Source of the DNA: Clonostachys chloroleuca
Taxonomy: Eukaryota; Ascomycota; Sordariomycetes; Hypocreales; Bionectriaceae
NCBI GenBank assembly: GCA_037952775.1
Contig: JBANAY010000003.1
Coordinates: 11,718,001 to 11,782,000 of the forward strand
Direction: 5' to 3'
DNA length: 64,000 nt
Below are positions 34,305 to 46,020 of this stretch, piece after piece. A model generated the notes under the pieces. That model had not been told where the DNA came from and did not search any database. It saw nothing but the letters and a program-made list of their open reading frames with translations. Position 1 is the first letter of the stretch. The number at the start of each line of letters is the position of its first letter. The position numbers were made by a program, and so were the translations under genes.

Positions 34305-35234
34305 ATGCCCAAGCATCAACGGGGATCTCGAGCCTCGCGAGCTGCGACATCCGTTGCGTCAGACGAGCCGCGAGTCATCTCGTTCACCTCGCCTCAAGCT
34401 CTTACCAAGGCCATCTATGAATCCAATGATTCTGGGTGTGACGCGCTCTATGTAAGGGGTAAGATCATAATCTCAGTAGTCTCTTATATCTGCAACTTTC
34501 TCACCTCTCCAGATGTGTCTGCTTCTACCTATTAACGCCTCAAGAAGTATAGGTGTTATAAGAGATGGAAACATCGATTCAGGCGCTACTACCCAGCAGA
34601 GGAGCTCTTGATCATCGCCGCCACTACGGGTGCTCATGAGCAGCTGCACATCAACCTATATCTAGATATCCGTTTCGAAATCAGTAAAATGGGGTTGAAG
34701 CGGCACTGGGCAAGCTCGGGCGCTGCAACTTTCACGGCACTCTTTGGCGGGAGCGAAGGCGAGGCTGATTCCAGCGGAAGCTTATTCACGCCAGGCGAAG
34801 GTCACACGGAATGGCCGAACCTCATTGTTGAAGGCTCGCACTCCATGTCCCTGGAAGAGATGAGACGGCACATGACATGGTGGTTCGAGGCCTCTGACCA
34901 CCAGGTCAAGATCGTCCTCCTCGTCAAGGCAGATGGTCCGTCAACCATCATCATCGAGAAGTGGCAAGAGCCTCCACGGCTTGAACGAGCCGGAGCCACG
35001 ACCACAAGGGCTAGTTCTCGTCCGAACCCGCAGTCCAACCAAGTCATCACCATTACACGGATTCCTGGGAATAACAATCCGCATCTCACCGAGTCCTATG
35101 AAGTGACGAGCGGCGGTGCGTTGCGATTGGAGTTCGAAGATCTCTTCCTTCGACTGCCAGGACCAGGGGAGCATGATGTCATTATTGAAAACTATGATCT
35201 GCAAGACATCGCTATGAGAGTTGCGAGGGCTTGA
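34305..35234 (+). CDS. Fungal-specific hypothetical protein, possible PD-(D/E)XK-like fold
   Basis: Two exons are predicted, 34305-34451 and about 34545-35234 (278 residues); the phase-0 donor is GTAAGG at 34452 and the acceptor is CTCAAG or AAGAAG (34545 or 34548). The intron must remove the stop codon at 34533. The protein has a basic start, then KRWKHRFRRYYPAEELLII, and a C-terminal region with LIVEGSHSMSLEEMRRHMTWWF, DHQVKIVLLVKAD and STIIIEKW. I know this arrangement from abundant ascomycete proteins of unknown function in which a strand-borne Glu, a helix with WWF, and a KIVLLVK strand recall the PD-(D/E)XK nuclease fold. The catalytic residues are not clearly conserved, so nuclease activity should not be assumed. 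Such genes are often multicopy and patchily distributed, so mobile or accessory origin is possible but unproven. Confidence 0.65.
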
Positions 35235-36369
35235 AGTGGTATAAAAGGATACTGCTTGCTTTGTAAAGACAACATTTAGGCCGCTTCATTTACCGACCGC
35301 ATCCCTCATTCTTCCAAAGAAGAGGTAAGAGAGGGACAATGGGTAAGGGGGCGTCAGAATAATAGGGACTGCAAAGGTGTTTCCATCTCAACTTTCCAAT
35401 AGGCTACGATATTGATGGAGAATAGATTATAGCAATAATAAAGTTTTAAGCAATTATTGGGCATTCTCATGTATTATCATACAATAGGAATCATTATTAC
35501 AGCACTGACTGCCACAACAACTCTGTCGAGGTGACTTTGCAGCCCCTGTTTTTCTGACAGCCACTCGAATGGGGTTCACGATGAAGGACGCCACAAATGA
35601 GCGAGCAGTGAGTGACATAGGCGTAGAAAGAGTAGAAAGCGAGAGGGGGAGGAGAGACAGATGGACAGACATGCCGGAGAAAAGAGAGAGCATTTGGCGA
35701 GTCTCGCTACAGTACTCACCGAGCTCCCCCCCCTGTTGGCCCCGTGGCTTAGTTCTGGAACCGTCACGTAACCAAGTAGGGCACAAAACAGATGGCAAAT
35801 GCTAATCAAAGGAAAAACAAACAAAACAGAGACATGCAAAGTCCAAGCTTGCGAAAGGTTGACATTTACTCGAGTCAAGACCGGCCGAAAGCGTAGACAT
35901 ACATGGAAAAGAAGCAAGGGGACGTGCGCAGTGCTCTCTTGCGTCCCCTACGACCCGCCAATCTGAGATTTGGGCATCCTTCAGCGTCATAGTGGCTCGG
36001 GACGTTTGTCTGTCTATGTATGGTCTACCTAGTAGGGCTTGGCCTGGCCTGGCCCTGTGTTCATAAGCTGGGGTGTCCGAGGTGAGAGTGCTTGGGGGCG
36101 GCCGGCCCCATGTGCGTCTACCCATAAGGGGGAGTTCGTTGCCTCTTGGGGACGGGTGATTTAAAATGAGGAGGGAACCCTTGGAGGCGAGAACCCTTGA
36201 AAGTGAGCATGGTGTGATAGCGTCATGCATATCCTCACCCTGATGACGCCTGCTGCCGTGATCGATGGGGCCCGTGGGTGAGCAAGGGAAGGGGTAGGAT
36301 GGGGCCAACAGCATGAAAGGGTCTTTGGGCGGTTGGGTACAGCGACGGATCCGATGGATGGACTGGTGG

Positions 36370-36405
36370 GGAGGAGGAGGAGGAGGAGGAGGAGGAGGAG
36401 GAGGA
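36370..36405. repeat. (GGA)12 microsatellite
   Basis: Twelve perfect GGA units. On the minus strand this reads as a polyproline-like ORF segment, which is an artefact of the repeat. Confidence 0.95.
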
Positions 36406-37225
36406 CGGCTGGGTTGCAAGGAGTATTGTCCCGCCCTGTGCTATAGGATGTTGGTCTGTCGCAACGGTTTCGAGGCGTTGTCTCAACTTATCATCATCTC
36501 GTAGCAAGAATGAGTCGGTTTCTGGAACATGGAATAGCGGTAACAAAGAGGGACAAGCACGGGGAAGACAATGGGGCCAATCTCCTCCCCCAAGGTTGAT
36601 GGAGAGGGCGGGCGCCCAGCTCCATCATGTTCGAGAATCTCAAACAGGTCTCGCTTCCATGTGCGTGCGCCCACCCGGCAATGAGGTTTGACTGAGATGG
36701 CTGGCATGTAATTTATCCAAAGCTGAGTTCCTTCAGAGACAAGGCTGGGCAACTGTTTGTCCAGAGTGGATATCCTGCCAGACAGACCTCGATGGAGCCA
36801 GCGACGTACATGGCATGAACGAACCGCCCTCACCAGTTCGCTCCTACGTACCTCCCTACGACAGCTAGCGACATGCGTCAGCCCGCCGTTGCAAGAGGCA
36901 CCAAGAGGGAGCCGAGAGAGGACGCGGAGGGCCGGAGGGGGTGGATATATCGCACATGCTGCGGGTTGACCTTCCACGCCAACCCCCCTTGGACTCCTGA
37001 GAGAGCGTGAAAGGGCCCTCTCACCCTTGCTTGCCTGCCCGCCTCTTCCCCCCGAAGGGAATTCTCCGTTTTTAGTGGGCTCGGGAAAGCTACTGACGCA
37101 TGTGCAGCTCTAGCAGGAAAGGACGTTTCCAGGTTCGGTAGCGTTGAACATTGTGCCTTCTTGTAGCTGTCAGGTGTCCCTCCTGTGTCTTACCTATCTG
37201 GAGCCAACCTGAACTGAGCCTGAGG

Positions 37226-37248
37226 GAGATGAGATGAGATGAGATGAG
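37226..37248. repeat. (GAGAT)n pentanucleotide repeat
   Basis: Four GAGAT units plus GAG in non-coding DNA. Confidence 0.9.
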
Positions 37249-37704
37249 GCGGACATGGGCAGCGAGGTCTGGAGACGTCACATGCGACGCGACAACAACC
37301 CTCATTACCCCGAAGGAGGGGCCATTAATTATAGTACGGTTGGTAGCGAGAAAGAGGGTTCTGTCCGCCCGTCGATGCTCCTCTGGCAGGGAAATCTCCG
37401 GGGCCGATCCGAGAAGTATTAATCGAATACGGATTGCTCAGTTTAAAAAAGCTTTGGCCCGCAGTGGGATGAACACGAGAGGAGAGTGGCTTGCGCTCCA
37501 GCTAGTCGCAGATAGTGACATTCGCTATGATGCCACAATTAAACTACCGGCTCAGCAGGAGTGCTTCTTCGATGCGCTATGAGCCCGCCTGAGACGTGCT
37601 TCAGACGAAGGGACATTGGTGATTCTTGTGTAACGGGGACATGGCCTTGGGGGATTGCGCTGCGTTGCGCTTGACGATACCACATCATCTGGCCCAGCCC
37701 ACAG

Positions 37705-37763
37705 CAGGTACCTTGGAGATACCTGGCCGCTGTAGGGGTACCGCCGGCCGAGCGTAGGTACCT
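37705..37763. repeat. Cluster of GGTACC palindromes
   Basis: Three GGTACC hexamers occur at 37707, 37737 and 37757, with two further TACCT halves nearby. The first and third sit in AGGTACCT octamers, related to the palindromes at 8.64, 28.70 and 30.00 kb. Confidence 0.5.
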
Positions 37764-38713
37764 GGGGAGAAGCCCGAAGCCCTGTACCTTACAGGCCCCC
37801 AGGGATCAATCACAGGGGCTGGCGGGCGGTCTGGGCAAATTGGAGCAGACACGCCCGCGTGCTAGCCGCACTATAGACGACGGAATGCGGAAGGAGATGG
37901 ACACAGATGGACGACTACTGAGCAGGAATTTGCAGGCCGGCACGGGGTGTATCTGGCCTGATCTCGTCGATGGAGGCTTTGGGTCATTCTGCATCTCCAG
38001 ACAAGGGCTATGGCTACAACCCGCAGTGACACCCTCCGATCCCAGAGAGTGGTAGTATGGTGCCTCCGGCTGGACGCAAGGTAGTGGGCACGGCGTCTGC
38101 CGGGGTCTCTGCTGCTACCAAGACGATGGGTGTACTGTACCAATGGATACACACGCTCGCTAACGACATCCCTGCCATCAGCGGGCCAAGGACAAGGGCG
38201 GACGGCCGAACGACGTTGGAGTGAGCTAATGTATGTCGTAGCTGGGCCCATACGGTACGATATGATATGATATGATGTAGGTGTCGGAAGCACATGCTCA
38301 TATCATATGGAGAAGTGCCGCCCAGAGATCGTGGATGGGGAGCCGGCCTCGCTAGACCGTGCGTCCCATCCCTACATAGTAAGATTGATTGTGTTTGCGA
38401 CCGAGTACCTGAGACAAGGCCGAAGCCACGCAAGAACTATTCTGCACCCACCTGAGTGGTGATGAAAACGGCCGATCAACTGCGAAGCGAGACAGACGGT
38501 GGGCACGCAGCTGGTCACATTCTTATTAATGAATGCTGCTTGCTATACGCACCTCTCGTCCCATCAAACACAACATGCATACCATACCTTACATACAGGT
38601 CGGCGTCAGGGAACAGACCCGGCTGCCCTACCGCCATAGGGCATGAGCGGAGTCCCGGGATTGGCACATCAACCGTGCCGGCTGCATGAGGTGAGGATAG
38701 GCGTGAGCCGGTG

Positions 38714-38731
38714 AAAAAAAAAAAAAAAAAA
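38714..38731. repeat. Poly(A) run
   Basis: Eighteen consecutive A residues in the gene desert. Confidence 0.95.
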
Positions 38732-41700
38732 GAAACAACCATGACAAAAAGCAAATGCCTGGGGAGGCATATGCAAGGTCCCGCTGTGCAGATGCTCCCA
38801 TAGGGCGATACTTGCAATGTACATGAGGGTACGCTATAATTCCAAAATTATTAGTGTACCGTAGCCAAGGGCGTAGCCGGTAGGTTCAGTTAATATTAGG
38901 TAGCGTCGTCAAACCCTCGTGGCATGGATGAGGCTTGTGGAGTTGGAAGCAGGTCTAGATTTCCAGAACAACAACAGCCCGTCCTGACTGGTCCGATTCG
39001 GTTCTCCCTGGGCAGTTTTGCGCGTGCGGCTGGCTCTCGTATCGACAGTATCATGCGTTTCGCTGCCGGGGTTCGCACACCAAGAAAAATGATCTCGCTT
39101 CGATCCCGCAGCCAGTCTTGAGCACTCGCTGCTTGGTCCGGGCGCTGTCCCTTGGCCTACCTTGGGAACCGCGCAGTTCGTTCGGCTACGCACAGGGACG
39201 AGCACACATGCACGCGAACACTTGTGGCTGCCCGAAAGAAGTCCAAGGATGGCATGCCCTGTCGATCTCTTGCCTTGCTCAACCGACGGGGACTATGGTA
39301 TCCGGATGTACATTTCACCCAGTCGGCGAATGTGTCAGGGCAAGGGGTTGGGAGTGGAGGGGTGGAGTTGCCATGTGCCAGCCGCGGCACGTACCAGGGA
39401 GAGAACTGAGCGTTCTACAGCTAGTCTCGGATGGAGTCATGGGCATGGATGCCGTACCATATCTGAGAGCTGTAATTACCTGTTGGGCAGGCATGGCGGT
39501 TAGGTCGTCTCACTTGTGTGCAAGAACCATCTTACAATTGTCATCCCCCCTCCACCCTCACTTTTCCCAAAAAGACTAGAGGTTGTCTGGGCTATACACT
39601 CTTCGCCTCTAGGAAAAGGCCGTGATGCTCTCAGCCCAACACTAGTGTTGGTTGAGGAGCAAATCGGCTGATTGCGGCGAAATGGGCTAGATAGTTGGGA
39701 TGGAAAATTAGTACATGGCGGCTTGAATCGCCAACGGGACCATCGCAATTGGCTGCACTGCATCCTCAAAATGGCCGAAAACCCCACGAGGTGGACGAAG
39801 GTTGTACGAGTGCGAATGTGGGAGATGGAGCCTGCCACACGGAATCCTTGCAACAACATCCATTCTTTCTTCCCGGGACACCTGCATAGGCCTGATGTCA
39901 GCATCGTGTCAGAGTGTGCGAGTTGGACGGTTGGGTATGGAGTAGGAAGAGCCGTAAGGAGTAATGCCAGCTGAGCAATGGATTGCTTCTGTCTCTTTCT
40001 TTTGCCGGCAGCGGCATCGCTCGCTGAGACACGTAGCGGCCCCCAGATTCCACACGGCCAAGGCGCTGAGTAGAAGCATCTGCAATTGATCGGCCGTGAT
40101 AGTTCTGTGATTCGGCTTGGCCTAGTTGGAAGCGCCATTTGCATGAACATGAGCCCATATATGGTCATATTTCCGAGTGGGAGGTCAACCCACGGAATGA
40201 TCTCGCCAAGTGCCGAATCTCTCCGGCCTTGTTTCTTTCCAAGGAAGTCTCTATCGGCCCTGCATACTATCAAAGACGGGAAGGAGCTGCATCTGCTGTG
40301 GTTCACCAGCCTCTTGCGCTCCTGCGTGCATGCGGGCGGCTTATTTGGATTTAGCAGTATTAGCGAGGAATAGACCCTGAACAAGCTTCTGGCCCAGCAG
40401 ATGAGAAGGGACCGTTGCAGCCTTGGTCTCCCACCTTCGTCCCTTGTCTGTGACACCGGCGGGTAATTACGAGTTTAGACCTCGGAACCGTGTGGGGTCG
40501 TGAGCGAGACCCGCAGAAACGTGCCGCTTCTATCGCTGGGGCCATTCGCTTTGGCGTTCATTGGAGACATGGGAGCCGGCAGGGGAGCTCGTGGTGGTGT
40601 GTGGCCAGGTCTTGCCTTTGTCTTGCCTCTCAGGGGGTTTTGCGCGAGCATGAAAGCGGTACCTGATACCGGCATAATTAGAAAATACCGACTTGGCTAT
40701 CCGTATTCGTGGCCGGGCGTGGTGGACGAACTGGGAGCATGCATCTGCTGCGCAGCATGTGAATGCGTGTGAACGTGAGATCATAGTGGAACTCCTCTGG
40801 CATCCGGAGGGAAGGGTTGAGGAAGAAAATAAGAACACTAAGTGGAGGAACAACCTGAATTGGCACCCCATAGTAATAACTTAATGATGGATCCGAAATA
40901 ACAGCATCCCAAGCATCAGCGAACATGGCCTCCTCGAGCGGCAAGGCCGACCAGGTCTCTGGGGGGGTAGGCAGTTGGTTCTGCAGGGAGGGAGTGTCTG
41001 TAATCCGTTACGAATTGCCCACTGCAGGCCGCTGCTTAGCCTCTTATCAGTGCTCCTCTGGTAGCTGAAGCATCTGGGCACTACGACGACAGAGGAGCAG
41101 TAGGTGGCATACCTTGCGACGGTAGGCTGGGTCACGGCCGGCAGAACCGCATGTGCGATGGGGGCTCTTCCAGCCCACGAGCCTGCTCGTTGACCCTATT
41201 AGCTGACGACGGCCTATAGCTGGGCGGTGCGACTATGGCAGCGTGGTGGTGCAGTGCAAGGAGCTTATTATTCTTAGTCGGCCTTCTACGCCGGTTAGGA
41301 GATTATTAGTGTGGAACCAGTCCTCGGTTCGGAAGATTTAGCCACGCATTGAGCAACGTTTGGTCGATGCTAGTTGGAAACAGAGTCATGGGTCGGTCCT
41401 GCATCATTGATTTTCCCTCTGATGTGCTTGTTGTGCGTGTTTTCTCTTCCCTGGCTTGCCACGTTGATGACGACGCCCGAGGTAGGTTTATTGCACGAGG
41501 CGGCGCCGCGACTCTGCTAGTCGAAGATAAATGGCCTGATACGGCCTATTGGGTAAGGCGGCGGGCTGCCATTGACGAGTTCGTTCGTTGCCACATATCA
41601 TTTCTGCTTGCCAAAGAAGCAAGCAGCAGGCTCGGATGATTGGCTGATGTGTGGTGGATGGGAGGGCGGCGTCTGAGACTAGGCCAGGCGAGGGGACTCA

Positions 41701-43638
41701 GGAGGATCCTGCTGTGATTATCTCCCACATGGGATCCCGCATATCAGTCATATCATATCGGTTAGTGGTATTGCATGATTAATCAGGATCAGTTTTCGAC
41801 TCATGCCACTTCAGCCATAGACGGTGAATCATAGTGCCAGAGGAAATCACGAGAGAAGCATGGGCGAGCACGGGAGGACTTTTTTTTCCACCAATTTTTC
41901 TCTTCACCCTTTCGTTTCGGGAGCCGTACGAGATTCGTATACTATCCGGGCAAATCTCAAACAAGGCTACGTACCTCTGCCCTACCTAGAGCTGCCTGTA
42001 GTGGTAATTTGGGCCCGGGCATTGGTCCACTCCAACCGTCATAGCACAGGATGGATTCCATTGCCATGATGAGATCCTTCAGTGGAGGGCCAGCCCGACC
42101 CCACCAGTTGCAAAACTGACTGATCAATGTGGCTGCCCTCGGTTTCGCTCTCACTAGTAGCAGTAGCTGGAGGCACCAACGGTCAATGCAAGGCGGCTGG
42201 TCAGTTCCAACGCTCACCAGCCAAAGTGAACGCCTCGCCAGCTGCAGCGAAATATGTGACCAGTCAAACTCCCACTGCCTCTGGGATACTCCAGCCTGGG
42301 CCAGAGGTGTTGTGGATGATCCTACGGAGCTACGGAGTGGTCGACAGAGCCTTGGGCCTTTCATTAAACTTCCGGGCTGGTTCCCCCGCACGCATCTACT
42401 ATAGTAGTCTGGACAAGGGAAGACAATGTGTGGGAAGCCCACGGCCCCATCCCCAATAACGCTTGACGCCACGTCTAGGGAGGTGGTGACCTCCCAACAC
42501 CACTTTTCATTTTACTGCTTTCTGGCACCAGTTACCTCAGGGCTGGGATCCTAGGGTGATCCGGTCATTGATCACCCGACAGTAGGCGGGAGACCATCGG
42601 GGCTAATACCAATGGCGACCGGCTTGTGAAGTCACGACCCTTTTACCTCGCCGACTAGCGCATGATGATGGCATATCTATCCAAATGTGAATCCTCAGCT
42701 GGCAAGGCGGGCTTACGCCACAACGTGCTCCGGAGTCGCTGTCGACACCGAGGCCCTCCGCCACCACCTCTGTTGTCATGCTTGCTTTTTTGCATGAGGT
42801 GACAGGTAGAAGACACCGGCCATCTATCACCGACCGCCGTCTAGAATTTCGGTGGCGCGGCACCGCCGTCAGTGTGAATGCGGGAGAGTGATACTGCGAC
42901 TCCCTCCAGCCTGTTACGGGCAGGCCAAATCGGCAGATAGGGAGCTGGCAGGCAAGGCCTGGTAGGGCAATGCAGAGCAGGGAATAACACGTACCCAGAC
43001 AAGGCAAGGCACATTGGCAGCCCCCAATATTTGATATTGCCAACACAGTAATGGGGGTGCGGGTGGCTCTGTTGTGCACAGCGGAAGGAGGGCGGAATGG
43101 GGAGGGACGCGTCTGGGCAGGCAGGTATCTGGGAGCCCCAGCCCGGGGGGCCCCAGCACCCATCTCAGCTCTGGCCTTTGCATGCGTGAACGATGATGTG
43201 ACATGTCTGTCCCGGGTTATGGGGTACGACGATGTTTGGCTGTGGCTGGGGCAGCCCTCTGAGGGCGAGGAGCCCGGCGATCTCACAGCTGGCGAGCTAA
43301 ACGGGACACCCTCACCGGCCTATTGGGCGCCGGGGCTGGTAGGAGGCAGGTGATTGCCTACCTGGGTAGCTGCTCAGCTACTGCACGGTGCTCTAACGGG
43401 TGCATCTGGCTGGGCTCGAAGCTGGCGGGCGGCCGGTAATCAGTGTTTAAGCAAGAACGGTCGAGCGTGTGGCAACCACACCACCAGGCTGGGAGGGTCC
43501 CCGCCTTCCTGGTTTGGGGTCCCAGCTCATCTGTTCCTTCTCAGAGAAGCAACCTGACCTCACCCCTCCGCCCCGCCCCTCGAGCCACGCACCCATTTTG
43601 CTCGTCGAAACTAACGGTTGCCAAGTGCCATCAACAAG

Positions 43639-43671
43639 CCACCACCACCACTACCACCACCTCCACCAGCC
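43639..43671. repeat. Imperfect (CCA)n repeat
   Basis: CCACCACCACCACTACCACCACCTCCACC-like sequence with two interruptions, in non-coding DNA. Confidence 0.7.
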
Positions 43672-46020
43672 CTCAGACCAAGCCAGTCCGCTTGTGCCAC
43701 CGCCTGCGTGATGGCATCGCATCATCTCACACCCACAGCCTCCCATGTTGGCTCTGTCTGCGCTTGCAAGGACGGGGCATAGCTTGTTTGCTTGCTTTGA
43801 CTTGGTCCAGCTGGACCCTCGAACCCTCCGAGGCAAGCTCCGACTGTGGCGAGATCTGGCCTGCCCTTAGCCCTCCTCGGTACTGGACGGACTAATTAGC
43901 CCAGATCTAGGTACTTGCAAACCCTCCTTCCTCCTTGCCTCTGGCCACTCTACTACTTGGATGGACGCCTGATGGATTGAGTGGTTTACTCCCCACCTCG
44001 GACCATGGCGTGCCCCCGGAGGCATCGAGATACCTCCAAGGCGGGACGCAACACTCAGATCGCCTGGCGGTTTCTTTCCCTCTAGACCACAGCCCATCGG
44101 CCGCCTGGCATCAATTCTCAGACTAGTCTCTGCCCAATCCCCCTAGGCCAACGGCTCCGGGCGAGCCGCCTGCGTATCCGCACGTAACCTCAAAGCCTCG
44201 TGTCTCATTGTGCCAGTATGTACTTTTGTCGCAAGCCGAGCACTGTGTCTCTTCTATAGTAAGACCAAGGCGCCAGCAGACTGAGCACGTCCTCGGATCA
44301 GCCCTCGCCATGAGGATTTGAGACATGATGTGATGCCATGTGAGATAGAGACCCGGTGGCTAGGGCACGGTGCTTTGCTGGGAGGGTCCGGGAGTGAAGG
44401 GAAGGAAACGAGGACGAGGGCGAGGAAGAGTTGAGAGGAGGAGAGAGGACGCCTCTTCTGAGTCTCATATCGTGGGCCAGAGGGCGGCCATCCCGTCCTC
44501 TGTGTGCTAGAGACGGGCAGATAGCTTTCACAGGATGGGCAATTGACATGTTGTGGCATGTATCCCATCACTGACTAACCGACTAACTCTCCAATGGCGA
44601 GCCCTAGTCCAACCCGTCATTGATTGTTGGTGGTGGTGGTGGTGCTGGGTTGTTTAGGACCCTTGCCCAACGCTAAATTCGCATCTCAGCTGGCTTGGCT
44701 TGAGCTTGGACTGACTACGAACGCCGGTACGCGAGGACTACCTAATAGTAATAATAAAGATGTGGAACTGGCAGAGGAAGCACCACGGTCAAAGGCAGCA
44801 TTGCATCCAGGTACCAACCTCTGATCCAGATGCCTCATGGCCAGCTAATAATATGAAGACCTCAGCACTGGGAGAAAGTCACAATGGGTCCTCGCCAGGG
44901 GTCCTTGAACAGGTCTCCAACCAACCCATGTCTGGCCTGGTCTCTGGGCTGCTCTGTCCTTCTGCACCCTCCAGGCTACTTGCCATTTACTTGGTAGTTA
45001 TCAACACGCCCCTTTCCCGGTCCTTCCCCCACCCCCAGAGTGTACCAAGTCCCAGAGTCATAGTCCAGTCCAGGGCAACAGCTGCACAAAACCTGACCTC
45101 AAGCCGCCTACAGCCAGCTTCTTTCGTTCGTTTCTCTTTTTTGCGCTACTCGGCTTCCTTGCCGCAATACCTGATAGTGCTCACTTGTGCCTTGTGAGCC
45201 AGCCGTTGTCGCCGGCCTTCCATCATTCCGCTGCAAGCTGCTTGTGCTCTACGACACTGCAGCTGGCCGACTGCACCATCTTGACGACCGCCTGCACCGC
45301 CGCCGCATACTGTATCACGAACGGCTTCAACATCCTCCTGCTGCAAGTATCACAGCGCAGCATCTTGTCTCACTCCATTGACCTGCGCTTTGCCCGTCCT
45401 GCGCCCTGCCTTCAATTTCCTCCCCTCCGCGGCTTTATCCCCAGCTTTATCCATGAAACTTGGGCCTTTACCATCCTGTTTTTACATGTCCGATTTTGGC
45501 CGCCATCCAAGCGTGAACTTGTCGCCCCTCGTCACCTTCTAGCCACCACAAGCTTTTAACAGTCGCATCCACAGCCGGATTTAATTTTTTCACTCCTCGT
45601 CTTCCACCCTGGCCTCGGGAGGTCTCTCAAGTGAAGAATAAAACAAAGTTTCTGGGACAAGCAAGCGTTAGGATTGGATGGTACCAAGGGGAAAATAAGA
45701 TTCCAGAAAGAAAATAAGGAAGTATTCGGAGGAGATCTCTGGCGCGATCAACTCCCACCACTTCGTAAGTTGCCTACTTACCTCTGGTGAAGGTCTAGAC
45801 TGGCCACTCCGGCCCATGACCAAGAAATTCCCATCAGTGGTGTTGTCCTGGGCCGAGCTGCTCCGGTCTACGACCTATCACCAAGATTCCATCGTCATGC
45901 ATTCGCTGCTTGCACACTTGATCCAAACTCCCCTTGGCTGAGCTTGCTACTGACTGCTACGGTAGGTCTTCTTGGCCTCTGTTCCGGCCCTCCACATAGA
46001 GACAACCTCTTCTCGTCTCC

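Larger units (their letters stand above)
35235..46020. other. 10.8 kb gene desert upstream of the Zn2Cys6 factor
   Basis: No protein gene, tRNA or rRNA is supported. The long ORFs (for example 318 codons on minus at 39500-40456, 227 on minus at 42603-43286, 205 on minus at 35802-36419) have random composition and no domain. The desert contains GGA, GATGA-type and ACC simple repeats, a poly(A) run and a GGTACC cluster. Its right end, from roughly 44.9 kb, turns CT-rich with strings such as TTCGTTCGTTTCTC, suggesting the promoter and a long 5' leader of the downstream regulator. Old mobile-element remnants cannot be excluded by eye. Confidence 0.5.

Noticed and set aside
35802..36419. 205-codon minus-strand ORF with a polyproline start
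   Set aside because: The proline run is the reverse reading of the GGA microsatellite; the rest has no coding character.
39500..40456. 318-codon minus-strand ORF in the desert
   Set aside because: Composition is random-like (rich in Ser, Arg, Leu, Cys), there is no domain or codon bias, and overlapping ORFs of similar quality occur in other frames.
42603..43286. 227-codon minus-strand ORF
   Set aside because: No recognisable domain, unusual cysteine and arginine content, and no promoter or splice partners; most likely a chance frame in GC-rich DNA.
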